Source of the DNA: Acidobacteria bacterium 5-1
Lineage (GTDB): Bacteria > Acidobacteriota > Blastocatellia > Pyrinomonadales > Pyrinomonadaceae
Reading direction: 5' to 3'
Assembly: GCA_002050455.1 (NCBI GenBank)
Contig: MWZA01000151.1
Coordinates: forward strand, 1 to 33,710
Length of the DNA stretch: 33,710 nucleotides
Positions 1 through 8,495 of the stretch are shown one piece after another; position 1 is the stretch's first letter; every line of letters begins with the position of its first letter. Position numbers and translations under genes: made by a program. Below the pieces are notes generated by a model. The model had not been told where the DNA came from, searched no databases, and saw only the letters and a list, made by a program, of their open reading frames with translations.

Positions 1-63
1 ACCATAAGTATTGATGTGTCCTGACATCGAGTAGAATACGCGCCGAAAGTTCATAGCTGCTCT

Positions 64-1023
64 TTGAACGTGCCGAAATTAAAAGCCGAAAACTTACATA
101 AACCTGTTTTGCTAACGGAAACCATTGAATTGCTTAAACCGCAAGCCGGTGAGATTTTTGTTGACGCGACACTCGGTTTGGGCGGACATTCGGAAGTGGT
201 TTTGGCGGATTTTGCTCAAACACAAATTGTCGGAATTGACCAAGACGCGGAAGCAGTTGAACTTGCGAGAGAAAGACTTGAGAAATTCGGCAAAAGAGTC
301 AGGATTTTTCAAGCGAATTTTTCGGAAGTTACACAGGTTTTGGGTGATGCGAAAATTGATAAAGTTAACGGTGTTTTAGCCGATTTGGGCGTTTCGTCGC
401 TGCAGTTTGACAGCGCGACACGCGGTTTTAGTTTTCGGTTTGACGCGCCGCTCGATATGCGAATGGATGCCGATGCGGACACGGAAACCGCCGCCGAATT
501 ACTTGAGACGCTTTCAGAGTTTGAAATTGCGCGAATTATTTACGAATACGGCGAAGAAAAATTTTCCCGAAAGATTGCCCGCCGCATAATTGAACGAAGG
601 GAACGCGGTGAGCCGATAAAAACCACAATCGAACTTGCATTATTGGTTGAAAAAGTGGTCAGACGAAGCAAAAAAGACAAGATTCATCCGGCGACGCGCA
701 CATTTCAGGCACTGAGAATCGCCGTCAACCGCGAACTTGAAATTTTAGAGCGGTTTATCCGCGATGCAGTTAATATTTTGAAAAAAGACGGACGACTTGC
801 AGTCATAACTTTTCATTCTTTGGAAGACAGAATCGTTAAGCAAACACTGCAGAAACTCGCCGGAAAATGCTTTTGTCCGCCGCGCTTGCCGCAATGCGTG
901 TGCGGCGCAAGCAGGGAAATTGAGATTTTGACGCGCAAGCCGATTGTGCCAAGTGAAGCGGAAACGGAAGAAAATCCCCGCGCTCGAAGCGCAAAACTCC
1001 GCGCCTGTTTGAAATTAAGCTGA
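64..1023 (+). CDS. rsmH: 16S rRNA (cytosine(1402)-N(4))-methyltransferase RsmH (MraW)
   Basis: RsmH uses SAM to methylate N4 of C1402 in 16S rRNA, in the ribosomal decoding centre. At 319 aa it is family length. The SAM site VDATLGLGGHS lies at residues 33-43, followed by GIDQDAEA. The family signatures ADLGVSSLQFD, RGFSFR, DMRMD, FQALRIAVNRE, TFHSLEDRIVK and the C-terminal RKPIVPSEAE are all visible. It is the usual first or second gene of a dcw cluster, and ftsL and ftsI follow. The start is uncertain: TTG at 64 and GTG at 70 are both in frame and neither has a clear Shine-Dalgarno. No mraZ can be recognised in the 63 bases upstream; its end may lie just outside the window. Confidence 0.96.
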   Translation: MNVPKLKAENLHKPVLLTETIELLKPQAGEIFVDATLGLGGHSEVVLADFAQTQIVGIDQDAEAVELARERLEKFGKRVRIFQANFSEVTQVLGDAKIDKVNGVLADLGVSSLQFDSATRGFSFRFDAPLDMRMDADADTETAAELLETLSEFEIARIIYEYGEEKFSRKIARRIIERRERGEPIKTTIELALLVEKVVRRSKKDKIHPATRTFQALRIAVNRELEILERFIRDAVNILKKDGRLAVITFHSLEDRIVKQTLQKLAGKCFCPPRLPQCVCGASREIEILTRKPIVPSEAETEENPRARSAKLRACLKLS

Positions 1024-1042
1024 ATTAAAATTAATTCAACCG

Positions 1043-1049
1043 AAGGAGA
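1043..1049 (+). promoter_or_regulatory. Ribosome binding site of ftsL-like gene
   Basis: AAGGAGA lies 4 nt before the ATG at 1054. It is one of the few clear Shine-Dalgarno sequences in the cluster, in contrast to genes whose start is preceded by a repeat arm. Confidence 0.7.
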
Positions 1050-1053
1050 AGAT

Positions 1054-1617
1054 ATGAGCCGAAAAAGAGTATCCAGAGCCAAACAAAATCAAAGCCCGAA
1101 CCGCGAACGTAAACCAATTTCCTGGCGATATAGTTTGCTGACGCTTGTTTGCGGGCTTTTTCTCGTCGTCGGACTTTTCGGCGCGGCACGCCAACATTTT
1201 TCGTCCATTGAATTCGGCATCAAAAATTCAAGAATTCGCAAGCAGATAACTGAACTCGAAGCCGGACAGCGCAGATTGATTTTAGCCAAAGAAATCGCGC
1301 TTGCGCCCGACGAGATAAAAAAAATCGCAAAAATTTTCGGTTTAAAGGAAACACCGGCAATCAATATCGAAACTCTCCCCGCCAATTTTGAACCGCAAAA
1401 CAGACCACTTGCGGAAAAATCTAACGACACAAAGCCGCACCAGACGGTAAAACCCGATATTGCGGCGGTTAAGAAAGAGTTGAACAAACCGGCAAAAGAG
1501 GAAAAAGTCGCAAAGAAATCGTCGAAAATAATTACTAAAAAAGACACGCTTCAGAAAATTCCGGTGAAAGAACAAACTTTTACGCGAGAAAGACTCATTG
1601 CCGACAAACAGTTTTGA
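1054..1617 (+). CDS. ftsL: FtsL-like cell division protein
   Basis: Small bitopic membrane protein of 187 aa. A basic cytoplasmic N-terminus (residues 1-25) is followed by one transmembrane helix (about 26-44) and a periplasmic helical, coiled-coil-like segment (about 50-95). The rest is a Lys/Glu-rich low-complexity tail. FtsL joins FtsQ and a DivIC/FtsB-type partner to activate FtsW-FtsI. FtsL sequences diverge strongly, so the call rests on topology and on position between rsmH and ftsI. The tail of roughly 90 residues is longer than in E. coli FtsL (121 aa in total). It begins 30 nt after rsmH behind a good Shine-Dalgarno. Confidence 0.75.
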   Translation: MSRKRVSRAKQNQSPNRERKPISWRYSLLTLVCGLFLVVGLFGAARQHFSSIEFGIKNSRIRKQITELEAGQRRLILAKEIALAPDEIKKIAKIFGLKETPAINIETLPANFEPQNRPLAEKSNDTKPHQTVKPDIAAVKKELNKPAKEEKVAKKSSKIITKKDTLQKIPVKEQTFTRERLIADKQF

Positions 1618-1679
1618 CAAATTGAACGAATTGTAAAGTCTATTCGAGAGTGAAAACGAGAATGCTGACAGCATGAATC

Positions 1680-1790
1680 GAGAGTAGAAACTTAGACAAA
1701 CTTTGCGAAAATCTTTGCGGTTAAGAAAAAGATTTTAACGCAAGGGACGCGAAGACCAGGCGCAAAGAATGCAAGGAAAAGGTCTTTGTT
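1680..1790. repeat. Degenerate GCGCAAAGA-type intergenic repeat
   Basis: The gap 1618-1833 between ftsL and ftsI holds no gene. It contains CTTTGCGGTTAA, then TTAACGCAA and a run of related units such as GACGCGAAGAC and GGCGCAAAGAA. The first two pair as a small hairpin with one bulged base. Related units lie at 12232-12246 and 27476-27521, so this looks like a decayed member of a dispersed repeat family. Confidence 0.5.
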
Positions 1791-1833
1791 TATCGTTATT
1801 TCTTGATTCACATTGATATTAAAAATTTAAAAG

Positions 1834-3831
1834 ATGCCGAACCAGATAAAAAAAAATAAAAATTCGATGCAAACGATCTTCACGCGCTTTATGTTGGTGG
1901 TGGCATTTTTTATTTTGTGGATTGGCGCAATCAGTGTGCGGCTTGTCCATCTGCAGGTCAATCAAAGCGAGTGGCTACGCGAACAAGCTCTCGACCAACG
2001 GCGTGATGAATTAAAAAGTAAGATGCTGCGCGGTTCGATTCTTGACCGCACGGAACGCGCTTTGGCGATGAGCGTTCATGTCAAATCTTTGTATGCCGAC
2101 CCTGCCGAAATCACAGATGTCGAAAAAACCGCTCAACAAGTTGCTGAAGTATTAAAAACAAAGCCGGAGCAGATTCTAAATGATTTGCGCGAAGCAAAGG
2201 AAAAAGGTAAAAGATTTGTTTGGCTGGCGCGGAAACTCGACGAAGACGCGGCGCAAGAAATAAATAAAGCTTTAGAAGACACAAAACTGAAAAAGTTTGA
2301 TTTGCCGAAATTTGCGGGTTTGCATTGGAAAGAAGAACAAAAACGCAATTATCCGTATAAAAAATTAGCGGCGCAGGTAGTTGGTTTCAGCAATTCCGAT
2401 GATGTCGGGCAAGCCGGAATTGAACAGTCGCAGGAAGAACTCCTTAACGGAGCGGTTATTCAAGCGTGGCAAGACCGAGATCGTCTGGGCAGAGTTTATG
2501 ACCAATCGGAAATTAAACGTGAACCGCCGAAAGACATTGTTTTAACTATCAACAGTTCAATTCAATATAAAGTCGAACACGCACTCGAAAAGGGAGTGAA
2601 AGCCGCGCATGCCAAATCGGGTGTGGCAATCGTGCTTGACCCGAAAACCGGCGAGGTTTTGGCGATGGCAAATTATCCGACCTTTGACCCAAATAACTTC
2701 AACGAATTTCCGACGGAAAATTTTAAAAACAAAGCCGTCCAGAACAGCTTTGCGCCGGGTTCAATCTTCAAGCTCGTTACCTATGGAACAGCTTTGCAGG
2801 AAAAACTAATTAAGCCGGATGAATGGTTTAGCTGCGGCAACGGAGTTATCGAAGTCGGCAAACGCGAATTTAGGGACAACCATTGCGGCAAGGCAATTTC
2901 TTTTACGAAGGCTTTAGCGATTTCAAGCAATCTCGGCGCGATTAAAGTCGGCTTGAAAATCGGCGAAAACAAATTCAGTAATTACATTCGCCATTTTGGT
3001 TTTGGCGAAATGAGCGGCATCGAACTTCCGGCAGAAATGCGCGGGCTGGTGCGTCCGTTGGAAAAATGGAAAGGCGATTCGCTTGCTTCAATGTCAATCG
3101 GATATGAAATCGGCGTAACGCCTTTGCAAATCGCTTCTGCTTTTGCGACGATTGCGAACGACGGAGTAAGAGTTCGCCCGCGCATTATAAAAGAAATTCG
3201 CCAAGCAGACGGAAAAGTGATTTCCACGACAGAATCGGAAAATATTCGAGTCGTCAGCGCGGAAGCTGCGCTAAAACTGCGCGGAATGCTGCGCGAAGTG
3301 GTGCTGAAAGGAACCGGAAAAGAAGCTGCAATCGACGGTTACTCGTCCGCCGGAAAAACGGGAACGGCTTGGAAATACGACCCAAAAATAAAGAGAGTGA
3401 GCGGAAGTAAATATGTTTCGTCATTCATCGGCTTTGCCCCGGTTGATGACCCGTCAATTGTGATTGCGGTTGTGTTGGACGAGCCACAAGGCGCGTTGCG
3501 CAACGGCGGACAAGTTTCCGCGCCGATTTTCCGCGAAATCGCCGAGCAGGTTTTGCCCGAACTAAATGTTGTGCCTGACGAAAACATTCGCCCAGACAAT
3601 TTGATGGCACAAGAAATTCCGAGCGAAACCGAAGTTGCACCGATTTCAACCCAAAAGGAAGACGCACCGAAAAAGGCAGAAAAAACCGCGACGAGCGAAA
3701 AAATTAAAGAAACGAAAAAGGAAAACGAGCCGCCGAGCGAAGAGAAAAAATCAATTAAGCAGAAACCAGTGATGCTGAATAACGAAAACGAAAACAAATT
3801 ATCGAGAGAAAGGATAAAACAGAAAACTTGA
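1834..3831 (+). CDS. ftsI: Peptidoglycan D,D-transpeptidase FtsI (PBP3-type)
   Basis: Class B penicillin-binding protein (665 aa) that cross-links septal peptidoglycan with FtsW. It has one N-terminal membrane anchor (about residues 17-37), a dimerisation domain (about 50-230) and a transpeptidase domain. Catalytic motifs are intact: SIFK with nucleophile S310 and K313, SSN at 364-366 and KTG at 508-510. The last 80 or so residues are a Lys/Glu-rich low-complexity tail with no PASTA domain visible. Its TGA overlaps the TTG start of murF by 4 nt, which implies translational coupling. murE, normally found between these two genes, is absent. Confidence 0.96.
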   Translation: MPNQIKKNKNSMQTIFTRFMLVVAFFILWIGAISVRLVHLQVNQSEWLREQALDQRRDELKSKMLRGSILDRTERALAMSVHVKSLYADPAEITDVEKTAQQVAEVLKTKPEQILNDLREAKEKGKRFVWLARKLDEDAAQEINKALEDTKLKKFDLPKFAGLHWKEEQKRNYPYKKLAAQVVGFSNSDDVGQAGIEQSQEELLNGAVIQAWQDRDRLGRVYDQSEIKREPPKDIVLTINSSIQYKVEHALEKGVKAAHAKSGVAIVLDPKTGEVLAMANYPTFDPNNFNEFPTENFKNKAVQNSFAPGSIFKLVTYGTALQEKLIKPDEWFSCGNGVIEVGKREFRDNHCGKAISFTKALAISSNLGAIKVGLKIGENKFSNYIRHFGFGEMSGIELPAEMRGLVRPLEKWKGDSLASMSIGYEIGVTPLQIASAFATIANDGVRVRPRIIKEIRQADGKVISTTESENIRVVSAEAALKLRGMLREVVLKGTGKEAAIDGYSSAGKTGTAWKYDPKIKRVSGSKYVSSFIGFAPVDDPSIVIAVVLDEPQGALRNGGQVSAPIFREIAEQVLPELNVVPDENIRPDNLMAQEIPSETEVAPISTQKEDAPKKAEKTATSEKIKETKKENEPPSEEKKSIKQKPVMLNNENENKLSRERIKQKT

Positions 3832-5288
3832 AACTTGCAGATGCGATAAAATTTATGAACGCCGATGCGTTAAAATTTAATCCTGCTCTACTGAACACGG
3901 AAGTCAATTCGTTTGTGATTGATTCGCGCGAAACGCAGGCGGACGCAGTGTTTTTCGCGCTTTCGCAGCCTGACTATAAAAATAACTGCTTTAACGGCGA
4001 TTTTGAAGACGCGCACAAATATATTCCATCGGCATTTGAAAAAGGCGCGATTGCCTGCGTTGCGCGTCCGGACAGATTTGAAGAACACAAAGCGGTTTTA
4101 GAGCAATTCAAAGACCGCTTGATTTTTGTAACGGACGCGATTTTGGCTTTGCAGAAATTGGCGCACGGCATTTATCTCGAATGGAATAAACCGGTTGTGG
4201 CGATAACCGGAAGTGCGGGAAAAACGACGGCGAAAGAATTGACGGCGCACGTTTTACGCGCCGGCGGATGCAAGGTTTTAAGCAATATCAAAAATTACAA
4301 CAACGGTTTAGGTCATCCGTTAACGGTTTTAAATCTCGCCAAAGACAAAAGTTTCGACATGGCGGTTCTGGAAATGGGAATGTCTACATCAAACAACGAA
4401 ATTGCGCGTTTGTGCAGAATTACGCCGCCGGACGTTGCCGTTGCGCTGAATGTTTTACCGGTTCACGTCGAACATCTCGGCTCGATTGAAAATGTGGCAA
4501 AAGCCAAAGCCGAACTTATTGAAGGAATGAAACCCGGAGGCGTTGCGATTTTGAATGCCGATGATTTTCGCGTTTTGGCGATGCGCAAACTGCACAAAGG
4601 CAACACAATTACTTACGGAATTGAGCGGAAAGCCGATGTTTCAGCCAGCGATATTGAAATGGCGCGATTCGGCGAAACGCGATTTACACTCTGCACGCCA
4701 CAAGGAAAAGCCGAAGTTTCAATGCAGCTTTCGGGACGGCATAATGTTTTGAATGCGCTGGCGGCTGCCGCCGTCGGGTTTTGTTTTGAAATGTCGGCAC
4801 CGGAAATCGCCGCCGCGCTCCGCTTAATCGCGCCGCCGCCGCAGCGCGGAGAGGTTTTGCATTTTGCCGAAGATTTTACGATTATTAATGATGCGTATAA
4901 TTCAAATCCCGCCGCGCTTTTGGGAATGGTGAAAACTTTGGTTGACAGCGGCAGACAAGACGCGAAAAGATTGATTGTCGTTGCGGGCGAAATGCTTGAA
5001 CTCGGCAAAAACGAAAGGGAAATTCACCAAACAACCGGCGAACAAATAGCAGCAAGCGGAATAGATTTTTTAATCGGCGTGCGCGGTCTGGCGCGAGATA
5101 TGACCAAAAGCGCAAAAAATGCAGGTTTGCGCGAAACAAGATTTTTTGATAATTCGACGGAAGCGGGTGAATTTTTAGCAAATGAAGTTAAATCCGGTGA
5201 TTTGGTTTTGGTCAAAGGTTCACGCGGCGTGCGGACGGAAAATGTGATTGAAAAGTTATTGGAAAAGTTTGAAATAAGTGAAAAGTGA
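3828..5288 (+). CDS. murF: UDP-N-acetylmuramoyl-tripeptide--D-alanyl-D-alanine ligase MurF
   Basis: MurF adds D-Ala-D-Ala to UDP-MurNAc-tripeptide, the last cytoplasmic step before lipid I. The protein has 486 aa. The ATP-binding P-loop GSAGKTT is at residues 128-134. It is followed by the Mur-ligase patterns EMGMSTSNNEIARL, NVLPVHVEHLGS, LNADD and INDAYNSNPAA. The GNNGKT-like loop and DAYNSNP favour MurF over MurE. The TTG start lies within the ftsI stop (4-nt overlap). The final codons (FEISEK) coincide with the first arm of the repeat that precedes mraY, so the C-terminus is probably repeat-modified. Confidence 0.95.
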   Translation: MKLADAIKFMNADALKFNPALLNTEVNSFVIDSRETQADAVFFALSQPDYKNNCFNGDFEDAHKYIPSAFEKGAIACVARPDRFEEHKAVLEQFKDRLIFVTDAILALQKLAHGIYLEWNKPVVAITGSAGKTTAKELTAHVLRAGGCKVLSNIKNYNNGLGHPLTVLNLAKDKSFDMAVLEMGMSTSNNEIARLCRITPPDVAVALNVLPVHVEHLGSIENVAKAKAELIEGMKPGGVAILNADDFRVLAMRKLHKGNTITYGIERKADVSASDIEMARFGETRFTLCTPQGKAEVSMQLSGRHNVLNALAAAAVGFCFEMSAPEIAAALRLIAPPPQRGEVLHFAEDFTIINDAYNSNPAALLGMVKTLVDSGRQDAKRLIVVAGEMLELGKNEREIHQTTGEQIAASGIDFLIGVRGLARDMTKSAKNAGLRETRFFDNSTEAGEFLANEVKSGDLVLVKGSRGVRTENVIEKLLEKFEISEK

Positions 5289-5352
5289 GAACTGAAAGGG
5301 AGTAAGTAAGAAAACTGACTTGTCGCTTATCACTTATCGCTTATCACTTATT
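5271..5352. repeat. Heptamer repeat hairpin between murF and mraY
   Basis: The right arm (5324-5352) is about four copies of CTTATCA/CTTATCG. The left arm (from 5271) holds degraded complementary units (ATAAGTGA, AAAGTGAG) and contains the murF stop codon. The right arm ends 2 nt before the mraY ATG at 5355, leaving no room for a separate Shine-Dalgarno. Confidence 0.8.
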
Positions 5353-5354
5353 AA

Positions 5355-6506
5355 ATGCTTTATTACTTTCTGTATCAATTCATTTATCAAACCTACGGGC
5401 GCGGCGGCGAGTCAATTTTTTACAAAGGCTTGAACGTCATTCAATACGTGACGTTTCGCACGGCTTGGGCGACGATTACCGCGCTTCTTGTTTCGCTTCT
5501 TTTCGGCAGCAAAGTCATTAGAAAACTGGCTGACCTGAACATCGGGCAGGAAATTCGGGAAGAATTATCAGAAGAACATCACGCGAAAAAGGGAACGCCG
5601 ACGATGGGTGGAGTTTTGATTCTCGGCTCGGTTTTTCTTTCGACGATTTTTTGGGCGCGGCTCGACAGTTTGTATTTGTGGCTGGCTTTGGGAGCGACAA
5701 CGGCGTTCGGTTTAATCGGTTTTCTTGACGATTACATCAAAATCGTTAAAAAGCGCAGTTTGGGTTTAACGGGCTGGCAAAAGATTCTCGGACAATTACT
5801 GACCGCACTGGTGATTTGGGGCTGTCTTTACTGGGTTGCCAATTATCCTTGGAATTTAAGTATTCCATTCTTTAAGCAAACGGCGATTTCTGATTACGGT
5901 CAAGCGGTTACTTGGATTTATTCTGTGCCATACCTGTTCTTTATCATTTTCGTTCTTTTGGGCGCGTCAAACACGGTTAATCTGACTGACGGAATGGACG
6001 GTTTGGCTTCGAGCGTAACTTTTATTGCGATGTCCGCGCTGACCGCGCTGACGTATGTGGCGAGCGACCGGCGTTGGGCGGAATATCTCGACATTACGCA
6101 CAAACCGGAAGCGGCAGAACTGACGGTTTTTTGCGGCGCGATGGTTGGCGCAAGTCTTGGTTTTTTGTGGTATAACGCGCCTCCGGCGGAAGTTTTTATG
6201 GGCGATGTCGGCAGTTTGGCAATCGGCGGCGCACTCGGCACGGTGGCAATTTTGACCAAACAGGAATTTCTCCTTCCGTTTATCGGCGGCGTTTTTATTA
6301 TTGAAGGAGCTTCGGTGATGTTACAGGTCGGATATTTCAAATTTACAAAGCGCACGACCGGCACGGGAAAACGCATTTTTCTCCAAGCACCGCTTCATCA
6401 TCATTTTCAGTTGGGCGGCTGGAAAGAACCGAAAATCGTGTTCCGCTTTGTGATTATTGCGATTTTATTTGCGTTGTTGAGCCTTTCGACGTTGAAATTG
6501 AGATAA
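5355..6506 (+). CDS. mraY: Phospho-N-acetylmuramoyl-pentapeptide-transferase MraY
   Basis: Integral membrane enzyme that transfers phospho-MurNAc-pentapeptide to undecaprenyl phosphate, giving lipid I. The protein has 383 aa and about ten hydrophobic segments. Family motifs are clear: GTPTMGG, the Mg-binding [27 protein letters not shown], and the late [12 protein letters not shown] loop. The ATG at 5355 gives a standard N-terminus with a long first loop ([12 protein letters not shown]). The start codon directly follows a tandem-repeat arm. Confidence 0.97.
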   Translation: MLYYFLYQFIYQTYGRGGESIFYKGLNVIQYVTFRTAWATITALLVSLLFGSKVIRKLADLNIGQEIREELSEEHHAKKGTPTMGGVLILGSVFLSTIFWARLDSLYLWLALGATTAFGLIGFLDDYIKIVKKRSLGLTGWQKILGQLLTALVIWGCLYWVANYPWNLSIPFFKQTAISDYGQAVTWIYSVPYLFFIIFVLLGASNTVNLTDGMDGLASSVTFIAMSALTALTYVASDRRWAEYLDITHKPEAAELTVFCGAMVGASLGFLWYNAPPAEVFMGDVGSLAIGGALGTVAILTKQEFLLPFIGGVFIIEGASVMLQVGYFKFTKRTTGTGKRIFLQAPLHHHFQLGGWKEPKIVFRFVIIAILFALLSLSTLKLR

Positions 6507-6510
6507 AGAA

Positions 6511-6630
6511 ATTCAAACAGGATGGACAGGATTTACAGGATTATTTGAATTTGTAAAAGCAAAATCGAATTTTTAATCAGTATATTATTTAGTGAATTTA
6601 TCCTGTTTATCCTGTCCATCCTGTTTGAAT
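6511..6630. repeat. Nonamer (ACAGGATNN) inverted repeat before murD
   Basis: The left arm 6511-6541 and right arm 6600-6630 are 31-bp inverted copies with two mismatches, separated by 58 nt of AT-rich sequence. Each arm is about three copies of ACAGGATGG/ACAGGATTT or its complement. The right arm lies inside the longest reading frame of murD. Confidence 0.88.
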
Positions 6631-6642
6631 AGTCTTAGAAAA

Positions 6643-8028
6643 TTGGAAATTAACGGCAAGAAAACTTTAGTTCTCGGCGCGGGAAAATCCGGCGTAACGT
6701 CTGCCGAATTTTTGGCGGAACGCGGCGCGGTGGTCGCGCTTCACGACAAAAAGCCGATTGAAGATTGGACGGATGAAGCACGTTCTTTGAAAAATAAAAA
6801 AATTGGTCTGCTTGACGGACAAATTCCTTCGTGGCTGCTTGACCGGATTGATTTGGTGGTTATCAGTCCGGGCGTTCCGACGGGCGTGATTCCGGCGCGT
6901 TATGTTGAGCGCAAAGACGGCGAAGTTATCGGCGAAGTTGAACTCGGCTTTAGGTTTATCAAAGGTCGCATCGTTGGAATAACAGGTTCAAACGGCAAAA
7001 CGACGACGACGACTTTAATCGGCGAACTTTTGAAAAACGCGGGAATTCCGGTGCAAATTGGCGGAAATATCGGAACGCCGCTTGTTTCTTTAGCAGAAAG
7101 TTCGCGTGAAGACGGTTGGACAGTGGCGGAACTTTCAAGTTTTCAGCTTGAAACGATAAAAGATTTTCGCCCGAATGTCGCGGTTGCTCTAAATGTTACG
7201 CCGAATCATCTTGACCGCTACGATTTTTTCAGCGATTACGCCGCCGCCAAACACCGTTTGTTTATGAACCAAACGGCGGACGATGTGGCAATTTTGAACG
7301 CTGACGACGAAATTACCTTGAGTTGGGCGAAAGGTTTGAAAGCAAATGTCATACTTTTCAGCGTGAAAAAAGAATTGGATGAAGGTTTGTTTTTGCGCGG
7401 ACGAGATTTAATCTGCCGCGCCGACGGCAAGGAAAAAGTTTTGACAACGCGCGACGATATTTTTCTGCGCGGATTGCACAATGTCGAAAATGTTTTGGCT
7501 TCTTTGGCGGCAGGTTTGGCTTGTGGCGCGTCGCTTGATTCAATGTGGGAAACGGTGAAAAATTTCAAAGGCGTTGAGCATCGCATCGAATTTGTCGCGG
7601 AAATCGAAGGCGTGAAGTTTTTCAACGATTCAAAAGCGACGAGCGTTGACGCAAGCGCGAAAGCACTCGAAGCATTGAGTGAGGGCGGCGGCAAAATAAT
7701 TTTGATTCTCGGCGGGCGCGGCAAAAACGCTCCGTATCAGCCGCTCGTCCGTTTGATAAAGGAAAATGTTCGCGCTTTGGTTTTAATTGGCGAAGACGCG
7801 GAAAACATTGAAAATCAATTGAAAAATTATGCAGAGGTTGTCCGCGCCGATTCGATGCCGGAGGCAGTTAGAAAATCTTTTGGGGCAGCGGAAAACGGCG
7901 ATGCGGTTTTGCTTGCTCCGGCGTGCGCGAGTTTCGATATGTTCAGGAGTTTTGAAGAGCGCGGAACGGTTTTTAAACGCGAAGTTGAAAATCTGACTTC
8001 TAAAAAGCAGGTAAGGAAAGCGATATGA
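6643..8028 (+). CDS. murD: UDP-N-acetylmuramoylalanine--D-glutamate ligase MurD
   Basis: MurD adds D-glutamate to UDP-MurNAc-L-Ala in the cytoplasm. From TTG 6643 the protein has 461 aa and starts (M)EINGKKTLVLGAGKSG, matching the usual MurD N-terminal nucleotide-binding fold. The P-loop TGSNGKTTTT is at 114-123, followed by ELSSFQLE, NVTPNHLDRY, LNADDE and NDSKATSVDA. The frame stays open back to a GTG at 6592 (478 aa), but those 17 residues (MNLSCLSCPSC...) are translated repeat, so I prefer 6643. TTG 6625 is another option. Its TGA overlaps the next ATG (ATGA). Confidence 0.94.
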   Translation: MEINGKKTLVLGAGKSGVTSAEFLAERGAVVALHDKKPIEDWTDEARSLKNKKIGLLDGQIPSWLLDRIDLVVISPGVPTGVIPARYVERKDGEVIGEVELGFRFIKGRIVGITGSNGKTTTTTLIGELLKNAGIPVQIGGNIGTPLVSLAESSREDGWTVAELSSFQLETIKDFRPNVAVALNVTPNHLDRYDFFSDYAAAKHRLFMNQTADDVAILNADDEITLSWAKGLKANVILFSVKKELDEGLFLRGRDLICRADGKEKVLTTRDDIFLRGLHNVENVLASLAAGLACGASLDSMWETVKNFKGVEHRIEFVAEIEGVKFFNDSKATSVDASAKALEALSEGGGKIILILGGRGKNAPYQPLVRLIKENVRALVLIGEDAENIENQLKNYAEVVRADSMPEAVRKSFGAAENGDAVLLAPACASFDMFRSFEERGTVFKREVENLTSKKQVRKAI

Positions 8029-8483
8029 AAATCTATTTTTTGATAATGTTTGCCGTGTTTGTAATCGGACAAAGTCAAGGGCAATGCGACAAGGATAAAA
8101 TGCAGAATACAAATAAACCGGCGGTGAGCAGCACAATGCCAAACCAAGAAAAAGAAACGCTGAAATTCGACCGTTTGCCTGACAGCATCAAGCCGGACAC
8201 GAAAATCAGAAAGGATACGAAAAATGACAAAGGCGAAGTTGTTACTTTTGAAGTGATAACTGCCGAACAAAGACTAAAGGAACTCAAAGCCGGATACGAA
8301 GGTGAAAAATTGGTTGACGGCAAAGGACGGGAAATTAAGTTTTTTGAGCCGCTCTGCCGCGGCGTTTCGCAAGGATTTGAAGAAGACGAAAAAGCGCGGA
8401 AGGAAAAAGAAAAAGAACTTGCCGAGCTTGAAAAAAAATATACCGTGATTGTTTTATATTGCGACCCGCAAAAGGTAATGTAA
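8025..8483 (+). CDS. Small exported protein of unknown function within the dcw cluster
   Basis: I do not recognise this 152-aa protein. A hydrophobic N-terminus (residues 1-20, MKIYFLIMFAVFVIGQSQGQ) looks like a signal peptide. The first cysteine (C21) lacks a good lipobox. The mature part is highly charged, with a predicted coiled coil of Lys/Glu near residues 125-142 (EDEKARKEKEKELAELEKK) and two further cysteines. The ATG overlaps the murD stop by 4 nt and ftsW starts 12 nt downstream, so it is very probably co-translated with the divisome genes. A periplasmic role in envelope growth is a guess from position only. Confidence 0.75.
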   Translation: MKIYFLIMFAVFVIGQSQGQCDKDKMQNTNKPAVSSTMPNQEKETLKFDRLPDSIKPDTKIRKDTKNDKGEVVTFEVITAEQRLKELKAGYEGEKLVDGKGREIKFFEPLCRGVSQGFEEDEKARKEKEKELAELEKKYTVIVLYCDPQKVM

Positions 8484-8495
8484 TTGATTTGAGGA

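Noticed and set aside
1-63. Possible 3' end of mraZ before rsmH
   Set aside because: Only seven codons are open before a TGA at 22-24, too little to identify any gene.
5918-6376. Long antisense frames opposite mraY, murD, ftsI and other genes
   Set aside because: They mirror strongly conserved genes on the other strand and show no domain, Shine-Dalgarno or signal sequence.
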